Positions 42,331-44,808 of a stretch of DNA of 44,808 nucleotides are shown piece after piece. The notes below the pieces were generated by a model. It did not search any database. It saw only the letters and a program-made list of their open reading frames with translations, and had not been told where the DNA came from. How positions within the stretch are numbered: position 1 is the stretch's first letter; each line of letters opens with the position of its first letter. Source of the stretch: an uncultured Myxococcales bacterium (GTDB taxonomy: Bacteria; Myxococcota_A; UBA9042); contig CAIMLR010000019.1 in assembly GCA_903842345.1 (NCBI GenBank), positions 1 through 44,808 of the forward strand, in the 5' to 3' direction. The position numbers and the translations under genes were made by a program.

Positions 42331-42554
42331 CAGGAATACCAGCCGCCACGCGGCGACCTTCTGTAGTCTCGCGTGCAGGGCCTCGACGGTCAACGAGGAA
42401 ATGTTGGACGGCAGGAGCGGGCGCGGTTCGCGATGGGAACTCAGTGCGTGTCGCGCCGGCAGGGGCAGGAACGGCGCTTCCCCGCCACCCGGCTGACGTG
42501 CTAGCGTCCTCGGAGCCGGTCGGACGAGACGACTGACGAACTTTGGAGCGTGAC

Positions 42555-43355
42555 ATGCCCCCTTTGCCTCAGTTGACGCCGGAGGACTTGGCCATCCTGA
42601 GGGGTGCCAGGACCTTGTTGGAGAACCCTGGCCTTGCAGCCAAAGCGACCAACCTCCTGGGGGCGCCCATCGAGAAAGGTTTTGACGCGCTGCCGGCCAA
42701 TTGGCGGGAGAAGGTCACGCTCGCGACGGAAGCCGCACTGACGAAGGCGCTCGCCGTCGCCGTCCGGACGATGACCGATGGCAAAGCGGAGCCGCCCAAT
42801 GACCGATGGCACATGCTCGCTGTTGGCGTCTCTGGCGCCCTGGGAGGTGCTGCCGGGCTCGCCGCACTGCCGTTGGAACTACCCATCAGCACGACGATCA
42901 TGCTGCGTTCCATCGCGGACATCGCGCGGAGTGAGGGCGCGAACGTGAGGGACGTGGCAACTGGGCTCGCATGCATGGAAGTGTTTGCGATGGGCGGGCG
43001 AACGGCTGATGACGATGCGGCCAATTCCGCGTATTTCGCCACGCGAACGATGCTCGCCCGCTCAGTGACCGAAGCCGCGGAGTTCATCGCCGAGAAGGGG
43101 CTGACGGAAGCGGGCGCGCCGGCCATTGCGCGACTCATCGCAACTCTTGCCTCACGCTTTGGCATTACAGTTTCCGAAAAAGCCGCGGCGCAGGCGGTGC
43201 CCATCATCGGTGCAGCGGGCGGCGCGCTCCTGAACACGCTGTTCATGGATCATTTCCAAAACATGGCACACGGGCATTTCACCGTCCTGCGCTTGGAGCG
43301 AAAGTACGGCGCGGAAGCGGTGCGCCTGGCCTACGAGACGACGCCAACTACTTGA
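42555..43355 (+). CDS. EcsC family protein
   Basis: 266 residues; ATG 42555 follows GGAG by seven bases. EcsC-family features: an N-terminal helical lead, a central hydrophobic Gly/Ala-rich stretch (AVGVSGALGGAAGLAALPLELPISTTIMLRSIADIA in outline), CMEVFAMGG, and a second hydrophobic block near the C-terminus (AAAQAVPIIGAAGGALLNTL) ending in MDHFQNMAHGHF. The family is named after a Bacillus gene next to an ABC transporter; its molecular function is not settled. Here it stands alone, divergent from the diguanylate cyclase. Confidence 0.85.
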   Translation: MPPLPQLTPEDLAILRGARTLLENPGLAAKATNLLGAPIEKGFDALPANWREKVTLATEAALTKALAVAVRTMTDGKAEPPNDRWHMLAVGVSGALGGAAGLAALPLELPISTTIMLRSIADIARSEGANVRDVATGLACMEVFAMGGRTADDDAANSAYFATRTMLARSVTEAAEFIAEKGLTEAGAPAIARLIATLASRFGITVSEKAAAQAVPIIGAAGGALLNTLFMDHFQNMAHGHFTVLRLERKYGAEAVRLAYETTPTT

Positions 43356-44715
43356 CCTTATTTCGCTACCTGAGTTCCTCGGTCACACCGGCTCATTTTG
43401 GAATGCAACCTCGAACGTGCACCCTGGTCGCACGCGCTCGTCGCAGACTTTCGCGCCCGAAATCGCGTCGTCATGTGCTGAGGTTCCTGCCTGGACCTGG
43501 GATCCGACGAAGCGCGCCGTGTGAGCACGCGCCGATCGGCTGTCGGCTGCAGTGCCGAAAGGTCGCGGTCAGCGCCGCGCTCGGCGGCCGTGAAGTGAAA
43601 GTCGGCCGCTGCGATGGCGATGGCGCCATCACCTCGAGAGGTCACGCATTCGCCACATGTGGGCAAGTGCGGCTGACCTCCGCGGCGCGCCCAGACCGGC
43701 GCAGGAACGGGTCGAGCGGGAGGGGCACCTCGCCGAGGAATCAGAAGTCCGCGGCTTGCGGTCGTTTTCGTGAGAGCTGAGGGGCGATTTCACTTCCGGT
43801 CGCGCTGTGGTTCCCCGTCCACGCCCGACCGGTGTTTGTGGTGCGGCGACAGCCGAATCAACCGATTGGGCGCAATAGGCGCGGCGACACGGTCCGGTCG
43901 GCGCGCGACGACCCAGCGCGCCCCGAACAACCCGGCCACGAGGGGCACATCCGGAATGCAGGCTGTGGACCGGCGTCTGGCGGTCCACCATCGGGCGCAC
44001 ATCGCGAGCCCGTCTCGCGTCCAGGCGTGAGCCCGCGTTCGCGACCGGACGGCACGCAAGTACGCAACGGTTCCACGAACGCTGGGTTGCCTCAAATCAC
44101 CAAGTAGTTCAAGTCACTCCGCCTTGGACGGGGCACGGAAGCGGTCTCGAGGACGCGATTTCCGCTGACATCGTCCGCCGCGGCACGCGCGCGTCGCCAG
44201 TTCGACGGTAGTGGTCGTGGACTTCGTGCCCATCCGCGGAACGCAGCGGGAGGAAAGGTTGAGCTTCGTGGGTCCTGCAAAAGACGGGAATTAGTGGGGC
44301 GGAATCGGTCGCGTGGGCATGTCAGCGCGGAACAGGGGATGACGATGGGTTAATTTGTGGTTTGGTTGGTGATTTTGCGAAGACCCTTGGCTTCGGAGGC
44401 AACGGGGTGCGCCTTTTCCGATCTCGCGTTTTCCATGTTTATGCCTAGTTAGCGTTGGCCTCCGACCGGCCGAGATGCCTCCAGATTCAAAATGTAGTGA
44501 CCCATGTAGTGACCCAGACGTGCCACGACGGCAAATTTGGCGGAAATTGAGGAAGGAATCAAGAAACACCAAGACAGAATACACGGATGCGACGAACCTC
44601 GCCGACTGTCCAGGACCTTTCATCTTGCGCAATAGATACTTACGTTCGGTAGAAACCACCTGAAATCGCCTAGTACCCCAGATCCCAAATTCGCACCGCA
44701 TTCCAGCAGTTCCCG
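43356..44715. other. About 1.36 kb without a convincing gene
   Basis: Open frames here are short and Arg/Pro/Ser-rich, as expected of non-coding high-GC DNA, and none has a good ribosome site. The part from about 44290 to 44700 is clearly richer in A/T than the rest of the window and contains a perfect 12-bp tandem duplication. The longest frame there (44291-44701, minus) would give 136 residues of unconvincing composition. It could be a decayed mobile element or lost gene. I found no tRNA, rRNA or terminator that I could support. Confidence 0.6.
44492..44515. repeat. 12-bp perfect tandem duplication
   Basis: ATGTAGTGACCC occurs twice in a row (44492-44503 and 44504-44515) inside the A/T-rich part of the gene-free region. 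It might be the footprint of an integration or excision event or the edge of a mobile element; no matching partner end or transposase was found. Confidence 0.9.
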
Positions 44716-44808
44716 CTAATCCTGCGGCGCAAGTGTCCAGCCAAACTGTTCCACCAGCGTCGCGACCAGGTTGGTCGCCGTGTCGCGAAACGGCGTCGGC
44801 TCCCAGCG
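44716..44808 (-). CDS. C-terminal 30 codons of a gene entering from the right
   Basis: The frame is open from the window edge to a TAG at 44716-44718. The visible residues begin RWEPTPFRDTATNLVATL and end GWTLAPQD. The composition is normal for a globular protein helix, and the stop lies just before the A/T-rich gap. Too short to assign a family. Confidence 0.55.
   Translation of the reverse strand, partial: RWEPTPFRDTATNLVATLVEQFGWTLAPQD

Noticed and set aside
44291-44701. 136-codon minus-strand open frame
   Set aside because: Composition is rich in Arg, His, Ser and Pro, no ribosome site, no motif; it may only reflect chance in the A/T-rich stretch.

Overview
The window is GC-rich and comes from a Gram-negative bacterium that is rich in secreted lipoproteins. 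Cysteine-rich and MopE-type metal-binding repeats, Asp/Ala-rich linkers after the lipobox, TPR proteins with a C-terminal membrane pair, and many periplasmic multihaem proteins together suggest Myxococcota or a related former deltaproteobacterial lineage. That is inference from protein style only; there is no rRNA, tRNA or other taxonomic marker. I see no CRISPR array and no intact insertion sequence.

Left part (1-10436), all on the minus strand. Two runs of secreted or cysteine-rich proteins each begin about 100 bp downstream of the same 42-bp element (41 of 42 bases identical). The distal run holds an unrecognised 153-aa protein, a Cys-rich lipoprotein, an unrecognised 461-aa protein, a small lipoprotein and a doubtful small ORF. 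The proximal run holds two Cys-rich genes that are each one base out of frame, a TPR protein, and a large lipoprotein with a formylglycine-generating-enzyme-like domain and MopE repeats that leaves the window. An (AGGTC)8 repeat touches one copy of the 42-bp element.

Middle (10964-20385): an unknown 276-aa protein, a 21-bp tandem repeat between convergent genes, an acyl-CoA dehydrogenase, a PAS sensor kinase with a cysteine cluster, then a plus-strand set of SDR, xanthine dehydrogenase small and large subunits, and a small membrane protein resembling Mpv17/PMP22.

Redox island (20413-32678). A seven-gene minus-strand operon, with short gaps or overlaps at every junction, encodes a 994-aa tetrahaem lipoprotein laid out like the hydrazine synthase alpha subunit (HzsA), a one-haem lipoprotein, a beta-propeller/dihaem-peroxidase fusion, a TlpA-thioredoxin/ApbE flavin-transferase fusion, DUF4266, DUF3570 and a lipoprotein. 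Divergent from it lie a MauG/CcpA-type dihaem peroxidase and a DHOR (DUF1111) dihaem protein. The five cytochromes carry 11 predicted haem sites, four of them CX4CH. DUF3570 carries two tandem near-matches to the ApbE flavinylation motif. I read this as an extracytoplasmic flavin/haem electron-transfer system; its substrate cannot be told from sequence.

Right part (32774-44808): a fatty-acid-hydroxylase-type protein, a coupled operon of NAD-dependent epimerase, cytochrome c/Vgb-type propeller and MFS exporter, a small winged-helix-like protein, a PQQ-type beta-propeller lipoprotein, a haemerythrin-like protein, a GAF-GGDEF diguanylate cyclase, an EcsC-family protein, about 1.36 kb without a convincing gene, and the last 30 codons of a gene that enters from the right edge.
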